Below, one piece after another: positions 8,924 to 17,297 of a DNA stretch of 64,000 bases (positions are counted from its first letter, which is position 1; every line of letters begins with the position of its first letter). The position numbers and the translations under genes are program-made. The stretch comes from Thomasclavelia ramosa DSM 1402 (GTDB taxonomy: Bacteria > Bacillota_I > Bacilli_A > Erysipelotrichales > Coprobacillaceae). The notes under the pieces were generated by a model. That model saw only the letters and a program-made list of their open reading frames with translations, searched no databases and was not told where the DNA came from. The stretch lies in assembly GCF_014131695.1 (NCBI RefSeq), contig NZ_CP036346.1, positions 1,178,001 to 1,242,000 of the forward strand, written 5' to 3'.

Positions 8924-9853
8924 ATGAGAGCAGTAACAACAATATTTCCTGTTATATTTATGATTGGAATAGGAACTTTTTCAAGAATAAGAGGTTTTAT
9001 TACACCAAGTCAAAAAGATGGAGCAAATAAAATAGTATTTAATATTTTATTTCCAATAATGATTTTTAATATCCTTTTTACTTCTAAGCTAGAGACTTCA
9101 GCTATTTTTATTGTTTTATATGTGTTTATTGCATATTGTGTTATTTTGTTTATTGGAAGATTTATAATAAATTTTACTGGGGAAAAATTTGCTCATATTT
9201 CACCTTACTTGTTAACGACATGTGAAGGTGGTAATGTAGCTTTGCCCTTGTATCTATCAATTGTAGGGGCTTCAAGTAATACTGTAATATTTGATTTAGC
9301 AGGTGTTTTTATGGCTTTTGTAATTATTCCAATTATGGTTGCAAGAGCGGGTGCTGGTGAAACAAGGATTAGGGAACTTATTAAAACAATTCTAACTAAT
9401 TCATTTGTAATTGCAGTTATTTTGGGGTTAGGACTTAATTTATTAGGTACATATAATTTTTTATCAAACAGTTCATATTTAGGAATATACAGTAATACAA
9501 TCACCCAAGTAACAGCACCGATTGTAGGCGTAATTTTATTTATCATTGGGTATGATTTGAATATCAATATGGAAATATTGGGAGCAGTGTTAAAATTGTT
9601 AGTTGCTAGAATTATTTTTTATATTCTAGTGATTATTGGTTTCTTTATCTTCTTTCCAGGGCTTATGATTGATAAGGTTTTTATGATTGCAGTTTTGATT
9701 TATTTTATGAGTCCTACTGGTTTTGCTATTCCAATGCAGATTTCCCCTTTATATAAAAGTAATGATGATTGCGGTTTTGCTTCGGCAATCATTTCTTTGA
9801 ATATGATAATCACTTTAGTAGTTTATGCTTTGATCGTTGTGTTTATTGCTTAA
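8924..9853 (+). CDS. AEC family transporter (auxin efflux carrier fold)
   Basis: 309 residues with about ten hydrophobic segments across the whole length. The FNILFPIMIFNILF stretch and the helix-breaking SPTGFAIPMQI motif near the C-terminus are typical of AEC/BASS-like carriers (PF03547). Such proteins export or exchange organic acids such as malate or malonate in bacteria; the substrate cannot be read here. The AGGAGGAG site precedes ATG 8924. The decayed LysR-type gene directly downstream was probably its regulator, so expression may now be constitutive. Confidence 0.85.
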   Translation: MRAVTTIFPVIFMIGIGTFSRIRGFITPSQKDGANKIVFNILFPIMIFNILFTSKLETSAIFIVLYVFIAYCVILFIGRFIINFTGEKFAHISPYLLTTCEGGNVALPLYLSIVGASSNTVIFDLAGVFMAFVIIPIMVARAGAGETRIRELIKTILTNSFVIAVILGLGLNLLGTYNFLSNSSYLGIYSNTITQVTAPIVGVILFIIGYDLNINMEILGAVLKLLVARIIFYILVIIGFFIFFPGLMIDKVFMIAVLIYFMSPTGFAIPMQISPLYKSNDDCGFASAIISLNMIITLVVYALIVVFIA

Positions 9854-9918
9854 TGTTAGTATTGTTAATAAATTTTTGATATGGCATAATGAAAATATAT
9901 TATTATTGGAGATAGTTT

Positions 9919-10280
9919 ATGGTTATTTGATTTTAACATATTTTTAGTAGCCGTAAGAGAAGAAAATATGACTAAAGCGTCTAAATTATATATTCAATTT
10001 AGCTGATATTGCTATGGTGGTTGATGCAGTTGGAAGAAGAATTAGGTGTAAAACTATTTAAGAGCAACAATCACAGCATTTATTTAACAGATGAAAGAAA
10101 ATTGTCTAGTAACGGGCTCAAGAAATTGTTAATTTAACTAAAAAGGTGCAAGAAGAACTTATTAAAGATGACATGGCTTTATCTGGTGTTATTACGAGAG
10201 GTTGTGGTGGAATGCAAAGTATTGAAGAAGCAACAAGATTAATAACTGATAAAAAAGACTTATCAACAAAGGAGTATTAA
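9919..10280 (+). pseudogene. Decayed LysR-type transcriptional regulator
   Basis: Three frames together give LysR-like sequence in order. DFNIFLVAVREENMTKASKL is the start of the winged helix. QLEEELGVKLFK follows, where LysR proteins have QLExxLGxxLF, and SIYLTDE continues. A last piece reads AQEIVNLTKKVQEELIKDD and SGVITRGCGG before TAA 10280. Several frameshifts and a truncation after about 100 codons kill the gene. The last bases supply the ribosome-binding site of the next gene. Confidence 0.8.
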
Positions 10281-10284
10281 TAAT

Positions 10285-11040
10285 ATGGATAGTACAATAA
10301 AATTCGATGGCCTAGCAAATCTTTATGAGGATGGTAGACCGGAGTACCCGACTATATTAATAGAAAAGTTATATACTGACTATGGTTTTAAATCAACATC
10401 CATAATCGCAGATATAGGTGCTGGAACTGGTAAATTTTCAAAGCTGTTATTAGGACAAGGTAGTAAGGTTTTTTGTGTCGAACCTAATAAAGATATGAGA
10501 AATGAATTAGTCAATAAATTAAATAAATATAATAAATTGCATGCTATCAATGGAACTGCTGGTAATACTACGTTAGATACTAGTTCTGTTGATTTTATTA
10601 CATCTGCTCAGGCATTTCATTGGTTCAATGTTCATGAGTTTAAAAGAGAATGTAAGAGAATCTTAAAATTAGAAGGGCGGGTAGCATTGGTTTGGAATGT
10701 ACGAGAAATGGAGTCACCATTGAATCAAGAGTGCTTTCAAATTTATAAACAGTATTGCCAAAACTTTGTTGGGTTTAATGGTGGGATTAAACGCGATGAT
10801 GAAAGAATAAAGGAATTTTTTGATATGCACTATAAGCGTATGGAGTTTCCAAATCCTTTATTTTTTGACCAGAAGGGTTTTATTAAGCGCTGTATCTCAG
10901 GTTCATATTCTTTAAAAAAAACTGATCAGAATTATTTTGAATACATTGCTGCCTTAGAAAATGTATTTGATAAATATAGCAATAACGGACAGTTAGTAAT
11001 GGAGAATAAGACGGTTGTTTATATAGGAAGATTAAAATAA
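10285..11040 (+). CDS. Class I SAM-dependent methyltransferase
   Basis: 251 residues. Motif I is ADIGAGTGKFSK (about 42-53), the acidic motif II is CVEPNKDM, and SAQAFHWFN is the post-motif region typical of Methyltransf_11 proteins related to small-molecule methylases. The substrate is unknown. AAAGGAG at 10268-10274, inside the LysR remnant, precedes ATG 10285. Confidence 0.88.
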   Translation: MDSTIKFDGLANLYEDGRPEYPTILIEKLYTDYGFKSTSIIADIGAGTGKFSKLLLGQGSKVFCVEPNKDMRNELVNKLNKYNKLHAINGTAGNTTLDTSSVDFITSAQAFHWFNVHEFKRECKRILKLEGRVALVWNVREMESPLNQECFQIYKQYCQNFVGFNGGIKRDDERIKEFFDMHYKRMEFPNPLFFDQKGFIKRCISGSYSLKKTDQNYFEYIAALENVFDKYSNNGQLVMENKTVVYIGRLK

Positions 11041-11164
11041 ATGTAGTTCAATGTCAATGAGAAATACTTTTATAGCTTTACCATTAGTTAAAGGGGCATA
11101 TATGATTATATAGTCATAAAAGCGCTTTCTTAATTTAGGCGGTAATAGGAAGGAAGAGATGGCC

Positions 11165-11419
11165 ATGTACCATAGATTCCCAACTAAATATCTTGAATTA
11201 GAATTGACTGAAACAATGGTCTTTGCCTAACTAGAAGTTTTTAGTAAAATTATTGAGAAAATTCATTAGGCTGGATTCAACTACTCTATGGATGATTTTG
11301 GAAGTGGCTATTCTTTTTTAGGAATATAAAAAGATTCAGATATCGTTAAGCTTGATGGTACATTCTTTTCTTCTGAAACGATGAATAAGGGGAAAGAAAA
11401 TATTATTGATAAGAAATAG
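11165..11419 (+). pseudogene. Remnant of an EAL-domain c-di-GMP phosphodiesterase
   Basis: One frame reads KYLELELTETMVFA, stop, LEVFSKIIEKIH, stop, then AGFNYSMDDFGSGYSFLGI, stop, then KDSDIVKLDGTFFSS. ELTE and DDFGSGYS are diagnostic of EAL domains. Three in-frame stops (first at 11228-11230) and the loss of both ends, including the EAL signature itself, show a dead gene. The rest of 11041-11559 shows no other coding sequence. Confidence 0.85.
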
Positions 11420-11559
11420 TGATTAAATCACTGAACAAATTATTTATAGTTAACATTTTGATAGCATTATCAAACATTAGATACTATTACATTGATTAAA
11501 GCTATATTATAATATAATTGGATTTAAAATTTGAGATATAAATGTAAGGGAGTTAAACC

Positions 11560-12174
11560 ATGGGCTTTAATGATGAAAGAAAACGAATGAATGAGGGTGA
11601 ACTTTATCGTTCAAATGATGCGGAAATTCTAAAAGAACAACTACAGTGTGTAGAAAAATTATATGATTATAATGTAACAAGGCCTTCAGAAAAACAAAAA
11701 CGTAAGGGATTGCTAAAAGAAATGTTTGCAGTGATTGGTGATGGATGTCATATTGAACCACCATTTCATGCTAATTGGGGTGGGAAGTATGTACATTTTG
11801 GTAAAGGAGTATATGCCAATTTCAATCTAACTTTAGTAGATGATGTTGAGATTTATGTTGGTGATTATACTATGATGGGTCCAAATGTTACAATTATTAC
11901 TGGAACTCACCCAATTTTACCGGAATTAAGAAAAGAAGCATATCAATTCAATCTTCCAGTTTATATTGGTGAAAATGTATGGATTGGTGCTGGAACAATT
12001 ATTTTACCAGGTATTACAATTGGTGATAATAGTGTTATTGGTGCTGGAAGTATTGTAACAAAAGATATTCCTAAAAATGTTGTTGCTTATGGGCAACCAT
12101 GCACAATTAAACGGGAAATAAATGATCATGATAAAATTTATTATTATAAGGAAAGAAAAATCAAAAGTGTTTAA
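11560..12174 (+). CDS. Maltose/galactoside O-acetyltransferase-like hexapeptide acetyltransferase
   Basis: 204 residues with an N-terminal Mac domain (about 5-60, ERKRMNEGELYRSND) and a left-handed beta-helix of hexapeptide repeats. The repeats include the catalytic-His loop TGTHPI and the C-terminal run IGDNSVIGAGSIVTKDIP. Related enzymes acetylate sugars with acetyl-CoA as trimers. Whether it is a maltose (Maa), galactoside (LacA) or NodL-type enzyme cannot be decided from the sequence. Two overlapping TATAAT hexamers (11508-11518) lie upstream and TAAGGGAG precedes ATG 11560. Confidence 0.9.
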   Translation: MGFNDERKRMNEGELYRSNDAEILKEQLQCVEKLYDYNVTRPSEKQKRKGLLKEMFAVIGDGCHIEPPFHANWGGKYVHFGKGVYANFNLTLVDDVEIYVGDYTMMGPNVTIITGTHPILPELRKEAYQFNLPVYIGENVWIGAGTIILPGITIGDNSVIGAGSIVTKDIPKNVVAYGQPCTIKREINDHDKIYYYKERKIKSV

Positions 12175-12188
12175 TATTTTTGATTTTT
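12156..12188 (+). terminator. Probable AT-rich terminator
   Basis: AAAAATCAAAA (12156-12166), inside the end of the gene, pairs with TTTTGATTTTT (12178-12188), ending in a T run. Confidence 0.4.
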
Positions 12189-12269
12189 TTATTTATGGAT
12201 TAAATACGTATTACTAATAATATTAGTAATAGCTTTAGGTTTAAGCTATAATATAAAAGTATAATGTAA

Positions 12270-12383
12270 TATTATTGTGATCCAATCCAAGAAGATAGTA
12301 AGATGCTTAAAGAAGCAAAGAATGAGGATTTAGAAGCACTACCAGAACTTTATACACAATTTGAAAACGTGGTTACTGCTTAA
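12270..12383 (+). pseudogene. Unrecognised coding remnant
   Basis: After a TAA, one frame reads YYCDPIQEDSKMLKEAKNED and LEALPELYTQFENVVTA to TAA 12383. The strongly helical, acidic composition looks like protein sequence, but it has no start signal or family match. The remainder of 12175-12649 shows no convincing gene. Confidence 0.25.
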
Positions 12384-12649
12384 GCATTGGAAAGTTAGCC
12401 CTTGTTCAATGACTCTAAATCAATATGCCTAATCAAATTAATATTAATGATAGAACAAAAGAATTCAAAATAAGAAGATATTTATTTTATTTTTATTGCA
12501 ATTTTTTTATTATCTTATCATTGTTAAAGGTGAAAATGCCTAGCACTGAGTCTATCTGTTTATAAAGGTTTATTTAATAGTTGACAGTAAAAAATAGTTA
12601 GATAATAATTAGTAAATTAAAATTTTGATTGATAAGGGGGAGTATGGTG

Positions 12650-13831
12650 ATGGAGAATATATTAGTAATTGGTAACGGCTTTGATATTGCACATGGTTTT
12701 AATACTCGTTACGAAGATTTTATAAATTTTTGTAAGACTATTGCAACGGTTTATCAAGGATTTAAGGATAATCAATTCATATATCAAAATGAATATAATG
12801 ATATATTAAAAGAAAAATTAGATAAGGTTTTTAAAGAAAAGTCGGTTTCTGCCAAAGCAATAAAATATTTTTCAAACTTAACTCCAACATCTGAAACTTC
12901 TCAATTTATCAAAGCATGTAAAGAAAATTATTGGCTTACATATGTCTTAAAAAATAAAAGTATGATTGGGGATAAGTGGTCAGATCTTGAATATGTCATT
13001 GCTAAACAAATAGAGATATTATCATATATTTCAAATAATCTTAACTGGCATACTCGAGAAGAAACTATGCTCGCTTCACGATATTCTAGTAATTTAATTG
13101 AATTATTTAAGATTGTAACAGAAGAACGTGGAAATAATACCGATTTTCAGCATCAGATAGAACTCACAAAGAAACATTTATATCGAGAATTGGAAGAATT
13201 AACATGGTTATTAGAAATATATTTAACACGATTTTTAAATACTAAAACCAAGAAAATTGAATTATTTAAATATTTACCAGTAACTAAACTCATTTCTTTT
13301 AATTATACTGATACGTACACAAGAATGTATAAAAAAGAAACAAATACAGTTCATTATATTCATGGATTTGCTGCTAAAGATAGGATAAAAGAAGAAAATA
13401 ATATGGTTTTTGGAATTGGCTCAGAAATTAAAAATGTCACCGATAATGATAAGTATGATTATCTTGAATTTCAAAAGTATTATCAAAGGATTGTTAAAAA
13501 AACAGGTAATAACTACACTAAATGGTTAAATGACAATGAACAATTTTATATCTATTTTTTTGGTCATTCCTTAGATATTGTAGATGGAGATGTAATTAGA
13601 AAACTGATTCATTGTAAAAAAGCAAAAGTAATTATCTTTTATTATAATCAAAAAGCCTTGAATGCATTAGTTGTTAATTTAGCAAAGATTTTAGGAAAAG
13701 ATGAACTTATTCAATTCACTAATGAAGAAAAAATCACTTTTTATAAATCTGATGATTTTGAAATAATTAAAAAACTTAAAAATACAATGTATCAAACTCG
13801 TCATGAGAAGCTTAAGAGTACAGTTAGATAA
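12650..13831 (+). CDS. AbiH-like phage abortive-infection protein
   Basis: About 394 residues opening ENILVIGNGFDIAHGFNTRYEDF, the diagnostic N-terminus of the AbiH family (PF14253), with a nucleotide-binding-like GNGFD motif. The central and C-terminal parts are helical, with FNYTDTY, VHYIHGF and FFGHSLD segments as in other members. AbiH was described as an abortive-infection protein in lactococci; its mechanism is not established. Starts at ATG 12644 or 12650 are both possible behind AAGGGGG; 12650 gives the better spacing. No other defence genes are adjacent. Confidence 0.8.
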   Translation: MENILVIGNGFDIAHGFNTRYEDFINFCKTIATVYQGFKDNQFIYQNEYNDILKEKLDKVFKEKSVSAKAIKYFSNLTPTSETSQFIKACKENYWLTYVLKNKSMIGDKWSDLEYVIAKQIEILSYISNNLNWHTREETMLASRYSSNLIELFKIVTEERGNNTDFQHQIELTKKHLYRELEELTWLLEIYLTRFLNTKTKKIELFKYLPVTKLISFNYTDTYTRMYKKETNTVHYIHGFAAKDRIKEENNMVFGIGSEIKNVTDNDKYDYLEFQKYYQRIVKKTGNNYTKWLNDNEQFYIYFFGHSLDIVDGDVIRKLIHCKKAKVIIFYYNQKALNALVVNLAKILGKDELIQFTNEEKITFYKSDDFEIIKKLKNTMYQTRHEKLKSTVR

Positions 13832-13856
13832 ATCCAATTAGAAATGAGGAAATAAT

Positions 13857-14282
13857 ATGGAGAAAATCATTAAAGTGGGAATAGGTGTTTTGTTAATCAA
13901 GAATAATCAGATTCTTTTAGGACATCGGATAAAAGATGGGGTTGATACTGGTGGCATCTATGAACCGGACACATGGTGTCTACCAGGTGGAAAACAAGAG
14001 TATCATGAAACTATTTTTGAAGGAGCAATTAGAGAAGTTAAAGAAGAAACTAATTTAAATATCTCACAGATAGAAGTTTTTAATGTAGTCGATGATATTC
14101 AATTAAATAAGCACTATGTAACGATACATATTATTGCTAAAAATTACGATGGAGATTTAAAAGCTATGGAACCAGATAAACAAGATGAGTGGTGCTGGTT
14201 TGAAATAGAAAAGCTGCCTAATAATATTTATTCCCCTTCAAAAAAATTTATTGAAGCATATTTAGATAGAAGTATCACCTAG
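13857..14282 (+). CDS. NUDIX hydrolase
   Basis: 141 residues with a complete Nudix box (about 45-68): GGKQEYHE, then FEGAIREVKEETNL. It keeps the catalytic REVKEE core, with Asn in place of the usual Gly after EET. The WCLPGG lead-in and the ADP-ribose/8-oxo-dGTPase-like layout suggest a nucleoside-diphosphate-X substrate that cannot be named. It follows the AbiH gene by 25 bases on the same strand and may share its transcript. Confidence 0.9.
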   Translation: MEKIIKVGIGVLLIKNNQILLGHRIKDGVDTGGIYEPDTWCLPGGKQEYHETIFEGAIREVKEETNLNISQIEVFNVVDDIQLNKHYVTIHIIAKNYDGDLKAMEPDKQDEWCWFEIEKLPNNIYSPSKKFIEAYLDRSIT

Positions 14283-14393
14283 ATAAATCTTATTATAAGA
14301 ACGATATTTTTGAAATCATTGGCGTTGAAGAATAGACTAAATACATTATTAACAATGTGGTTAACACGTGTTTATACTATTAAAGGAAATATT

Positions 14394-14718
14394 ATGAATA
14401 AATATACAATGATAAAAGAAGTTATTTGAAAAACAACAAGATATTAAAAAAGCAGATAAAACGTCAAAATATATGAGAGATTTATTTACATTTTATGGAA
14501 TTCCCTCACCCTAGCGCAAAGATAAGACAAATACAAACTTGCTGGAGCAAAAAATTGTTAATAGTTTTGGAAGTGATGAGTTTTTTATTAATAAAGCAAT
14601 TGGCTGGAGTTTAAGAAATTATTCTAGAACTAATTTGGTATGGGTAATAAACTTTATTATTAAATATCGTACTCTAATGAATAAGCTAAGTATTAAAGAA
14701 GCTAGTAAATATTTATAA
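14394..14718 (+). pseudogene. DNA alkylation repair (AlkD-like) pseudogene
   Basis: ATG 14394 opens NKYTMIKE, then shifts frame to LFEKQQDIKKADKTSKYMRD and LFTFYGIPSP, then a TAG. The sequence then jumps to FGSDEFFINKAIGWSLRNYS and LSIKEASKYL. These are the N-terminal and C-terminal AlkD motifs. The family is about 230 residues, so roughly half the protein is deleted, in addition to a frameshift and a nonsense codon. Confidence 0.8.
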
Positions 14719-15247
14719 TTTATAGTGTTGCATGTATTTTTTTGATATTTAAGATGGATATAATTGATAATATACAAAGTTATTATAAGAATATATTTTA
14801 TGAAAGAGTATTTCGCCTGTAGGTATGATTTGTTAATAGACTGTTTATTCTGAGAGTCTGACAAATCTTAAAGATTGAGACGCATATGAGTCTGTTATTT
14901 TATATAGAAAATTTTGTAGTTGTAGGAAGGACATATCCTTTAATATATACCGAGGAAAAGGAAAAAGGCAAGACATTATTTATTGAAATACTATTAATTG
15001 GAGTTGGACTCGCAATGGCTACATTGTTGTATCAATTTATAAAGCTTAAGGAATAAAAAATAGCTAATTATGCTATTGGAAGAATTGATATTAGAAATAC
15101 AGTTTTAAAAGAATATTACCTCCATTGATTATTGGGTAGTGTTACTTTTTTAACTATTATTGATGGAAAATGATTTTTGAATATTTAGGAATGCTTGTAT
15201 TTTTATATATAAGTTAAAAGAGGGGAAACATGACAGTCTCTCTTCTT
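14719..15247 (+). other. Gene-poor spacer
   Basis: Apart from the 56-codon frame at 14886 and a hairpin before the HsmA remnant, nothing coding is visible. The base composition matches the flanking pseudogene zone. Confidence 0.5.
14886..15056 (+). CDS. Possible small membrane protein, 56 residues
   Basis: ATG 14886 gives MSLLFYIENFVVVGRTYPLI, then a charged EEKEKGK segment, then a hydrophobic helix IEILLIGVGLAMATLLYQF and a Lys-rich end. The architecture of one helix with a positive tail is sensible for a small membrane protein. There is no clear ribosome-binding site, and it lies among pseudogenes, so it could be the tail of a lost gene. Confidence 0.3.
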   Translation: MSLLFYIENFVVVGRTYPLIYTEEKEKGKTLFIEILLIGVGLAMATLLYQFIKLKE

Positions 15248-15253
15248 TTAACC
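15213..15253 (-). terminator. Possible terminator of the HsmA-region operon
   Basis: An imperfect inverted repeat (TTAAAAGAGGGGA against TCTCTCTTCTTTTAA) spans the end of the minus-strand operon. The T tract is short. Confidence 0.35.
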
Positions 15254-15624
15254 CTTCATTCCAATATAAATACCAATTATATAAGGAATCAACCATATTG
15301 ACCAAACGATAATACTAAATTTATGAAAAGTTTTTTTAGCACGATCATTTTTTTTAATTAGTATTACTGTTGCCCAAACTGCATGAAAAGCCATTAAAAG
15401 TAAAGCAATTGATCCAGTAATGACGTGGAGATTAAAATTAAAATTGTGCCCTGATATTTGTCCCATAATATTCGTTCCTGATGTATCACAAATAAAGCCA
15501 AGCCAAAATATCAAAGCATGCCATTTTAGTAAACTGCCACTCTTTTTTCAGCAAAAACACCGATTGTATAAAAAACCAGTGCTAGCGTCATGAAAATAAT
15601 TGCCATAATAAGTAATATTGACAT
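15248..15624 (-). pseudogene. hsmA: HsmA family membrane protein, frameshifted
   Basis: On the minus strand ATG 15624 opens a helix, IIFMTLALVFYTIGVFAEK, then stops. The next frame carries the rest, including WLGFICDTSGTNIMGQISG, LHVITGSIALLLMAFHAVWA and NDRAKKTFHKFSIIVW. Together these are a complete HsmA/TIGR03987-type four-helix protein of about 125 residues. The break is a run of six T on the plus strand (15543-15548) where seven would restore the frame AEKKSGSLLKWH. It is the last gene of a tetR-controlled unit, behind a probable ribosome-binding site (AAGGAGAA). Confidence 0.75.
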
Positions 15625-15640
15625 ATAAATGTATTTCTCC

Positions 15641-16480
15641 TTAATCTGTAAATTCTTTTTTTAAAGAAATTAATAATATTAGTAATGCAATCATCATAGT
15701 AATATGTGAAAGTCCTGCAAAACCAGAAAGCATCTTATCTATCAAACTATTTATAGCCGTATTAGTTATTTGTAGAATCCCACGAATTAGCATAGTGAGG
15801 ATCATAAAAGGTAAAGAAAAATTATAAATGATTACAAATTTTTTAAATAGTCGATTATTTTGTATATTTGTCACTTTTGCAATTACAGCTAGGATGATAA
15901 ACAGTAATGTTCCTAAAATTAATAAATGAGGATGAATTACACTTAATACGGTAGGCATTGAATAAGCATAAAATTTTGTAAATTCACGATAAAAAACACC
16001 CCCAGCCATTGCTAAAATAAAATATATAATAGCAATATTTATTAAAGATTTAGGAGAATAATCTAAAGTCTTATTTAATGATTTATAGTAATTTAAACCA
16101 AAGATGATACCGGCCAAAAATAGCGCAGCTCCTAAACCAGTATAGAAAATAGCGATAAATCTATCCGGTAATAAATTAAATGTTCGAATTGTTATACCAA
16201 AAATTATCATAAATGCCATAATAATAAATGATTTAAGATCAAAGAAATTTAAAAAGAATTGTTTTTCTATTTCATAGCTATGAATTCTATGGGTATGTTT
16301 TTTAGTTAATTTGTAAAATATAGCAAACCAAAAAATAATAAAAACAATGATTGAGAGAAAGAAATTTAATAACTTTGTATATCCAACATATGTTTCAATT
16401 CCAATTTTTAAAATATTGAAACCAGCAATAAGCCACACGATTGAAGCTATTAATAATAAATTATACTTTTTTACTTTCAT
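15641..16480 (-). CDS. Two-part membrane protein with a C-terminal DUF2871-like domain
   Basis: 279 residues with about eight hydrophobic helices. The N-terminal half (1-140: YNLLLIASIVWLIAGFNILK, then LLPDRFIAIFYTGLGAALFL) resembles a small membrane-protein family of Firmicutes. The C-terminal half (about 145-279: AMAGGVFYREFTKF, IHPHLLILGTLLF) matches the DUF2871 pattern, which I recall mostly as a separate protein of about 135 residues. It may therefore be a fusion. GGAGG precedes ATG 16480. A TetR-type operator lies 22 bases upstream of the start. Confidence 0.7.
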   Translation of the reverse strand: MKVKKYNLLLIASIVWLIAGFNILKIGIETYVGYTKLLNFFLSIIVFIIFWFAIFYKLTKKHTHRIHSYEIEKQFFLNFFDLKSFIIMAFMIIFGITIRTFNLLPDRFIAIFYTGLGAALFLAGIIFGLNYYKSLNKTLDYSPKSLINIAIIYFILAMAGGVFYREFTKFYAYSMPTVLSVIHPHLLILGTLLFIILAVIAKVTNIQNNRLFKKFVIIYNFSLPFMILTMLIRGILQITNTAINSLIDKMLSGFAGLSHITMMIALLILLISLKKEFTD

Positions 16481-16501
16481 AATAAACCTCCATAATTAAT
16501 C

Positions 16502-16514
16502 TGAACACTGTTCA
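16502..16514. promoter_or_regulatory. TetR operator, copy 1
   Basis: TGAACACTGTTCA is a perfect inverted repeat of the form TGAAC-N3-GTTCA. It lies directly downstream of a minus-strand TATAAT, where a bound repressor would block the membrane-protein/HsmA operon. The same pattern recurs at 17136-17148 before the tetR gene. Confidence 0.7.
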
Positions 16515-16532
16515 CTTTGAATTATAAGTATT

Positions 16533-16552
16533 CCCACTTCGTAATAAGTGGG
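16533..16552 (-). other. Hairpin after the tetR stop codon
   Basis: CCCACTT and AAGTGGG form a 7-bp stem with a 6-base loop directly after the tetR stop. No T tract follows on the minus strand, so it is a weak terminator or an RNA-stabilising structure. Confidence 0.45.
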
Positions 16553-17110
16553 CTAGTATAAATATCGTTCAACTAACTCAATAATACCTTGGTAGTTTTG
16601 TTGTGGATTAACGATTGAAAAAATGAAAAGTTCAAAAATATACTCAATGAATAAAGTTTGATCTAATTTTTGATTAAAAGCATCTTTTCTTATTTTTTGA
16701 TCTTTTTTTAATACAATTAATAAATTTTGTTTTAAATGGAAAAAATATTTTTTCATCATTTTTTGTCCAACGACTTTATCTTCAGCAGCTAAAGACATTG
16801 CATGTTTTGAAAGAAATTCAGGATATTCTTGGCTGCCTTCTTGAATACTTTCAAATAACCAAGTCAAACATTCAATGAAATTCGTAAAACTAAATTGTTC
16901 ACTAGACATGTGAAAAATATCTTTCCAAATACTTTCGATAGTCGAACATAAGAGTTCTGATTTTGATGGAAAATAGTTATATATTGCGCCTACTGAAACA
17001 CTACATTCAATTGCAACAGAACGCATATTAATTGAAGATAGACCTTTTTCTTTAGCTAAACGTTGACAGATAGAAATTATTTCTTCTTTTGATGTTGATG
17101 GTAAATTCAA
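16553..17110 (-). CDS. TetR family transcriptional regulator
   Basis: 185 residues. The N-terminal helix-turn-helix (about 10-55) includes SSINMRSVAIECSVSVGAIY and NYFPSKSELL, the canonical TetR recognition helix followed by YFPSK. The rest is an all-helical ligand-binding domain. It heads a minus-strand unit with the DUF2871-like protein and the broken hsmA. Matching palindromes before tetR and before the next gene indicate repression of both itself and the operon. The ligand is unknown. AGGAGG lies just upstream of ATG 17110. Confidence 0.92.
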   Translation of the reverse strand: MNLPSTSKEEIISICQRLAKEKGLSSINMRSVAIECSVSVGAIYNYFPSKSELLCSTIESIWKDIFHMSSEQFSFTNFIECLTWLFESIQEGSQEYPEFLSKHAMSLAAEDKVVGQKMMKKYFFHLKQNLLIVLKKDQKIRKDAFNQKLDQTLFIEYIFELFIFSIVNPQQNYQGIIELVERYLY

Positions 17111-17134
17111 AATATTTCCTCCTTATAATTTTAT

Positions 17135-17149
17135 ATGAACCATGTTCAT
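17135..17149. promoter_or_regulatory. TetR operator, copy 2 (autoregulation)
   Basis: ATGAACCATGTTCAT is a perfect inverted repeat with core TGAAC-N3-GTTCA, 25 bases upstream of the tetR start. It shares both half-sites with the palindrome at 16502-16514. Confidence 0.7.
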
Positions 17150-17297
17150 GTTGAATAATACGCCTTATTTTTATAATAGTCAAACATAATGACTTTGCTT
17201 TTTTATCAATTATTTTAAATGAATCTAGAGTTTGGCTGATTACTATTTTATGTTAGAATGATAGTATCAAAATAAATTATATTTGAGGTGAAAAATA

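Noticed and set aside
14619-14864. Minus-strand frame over the AlkD remnant
   Set aside because: Opposite to recognisable AlkD sequence and without start signals.
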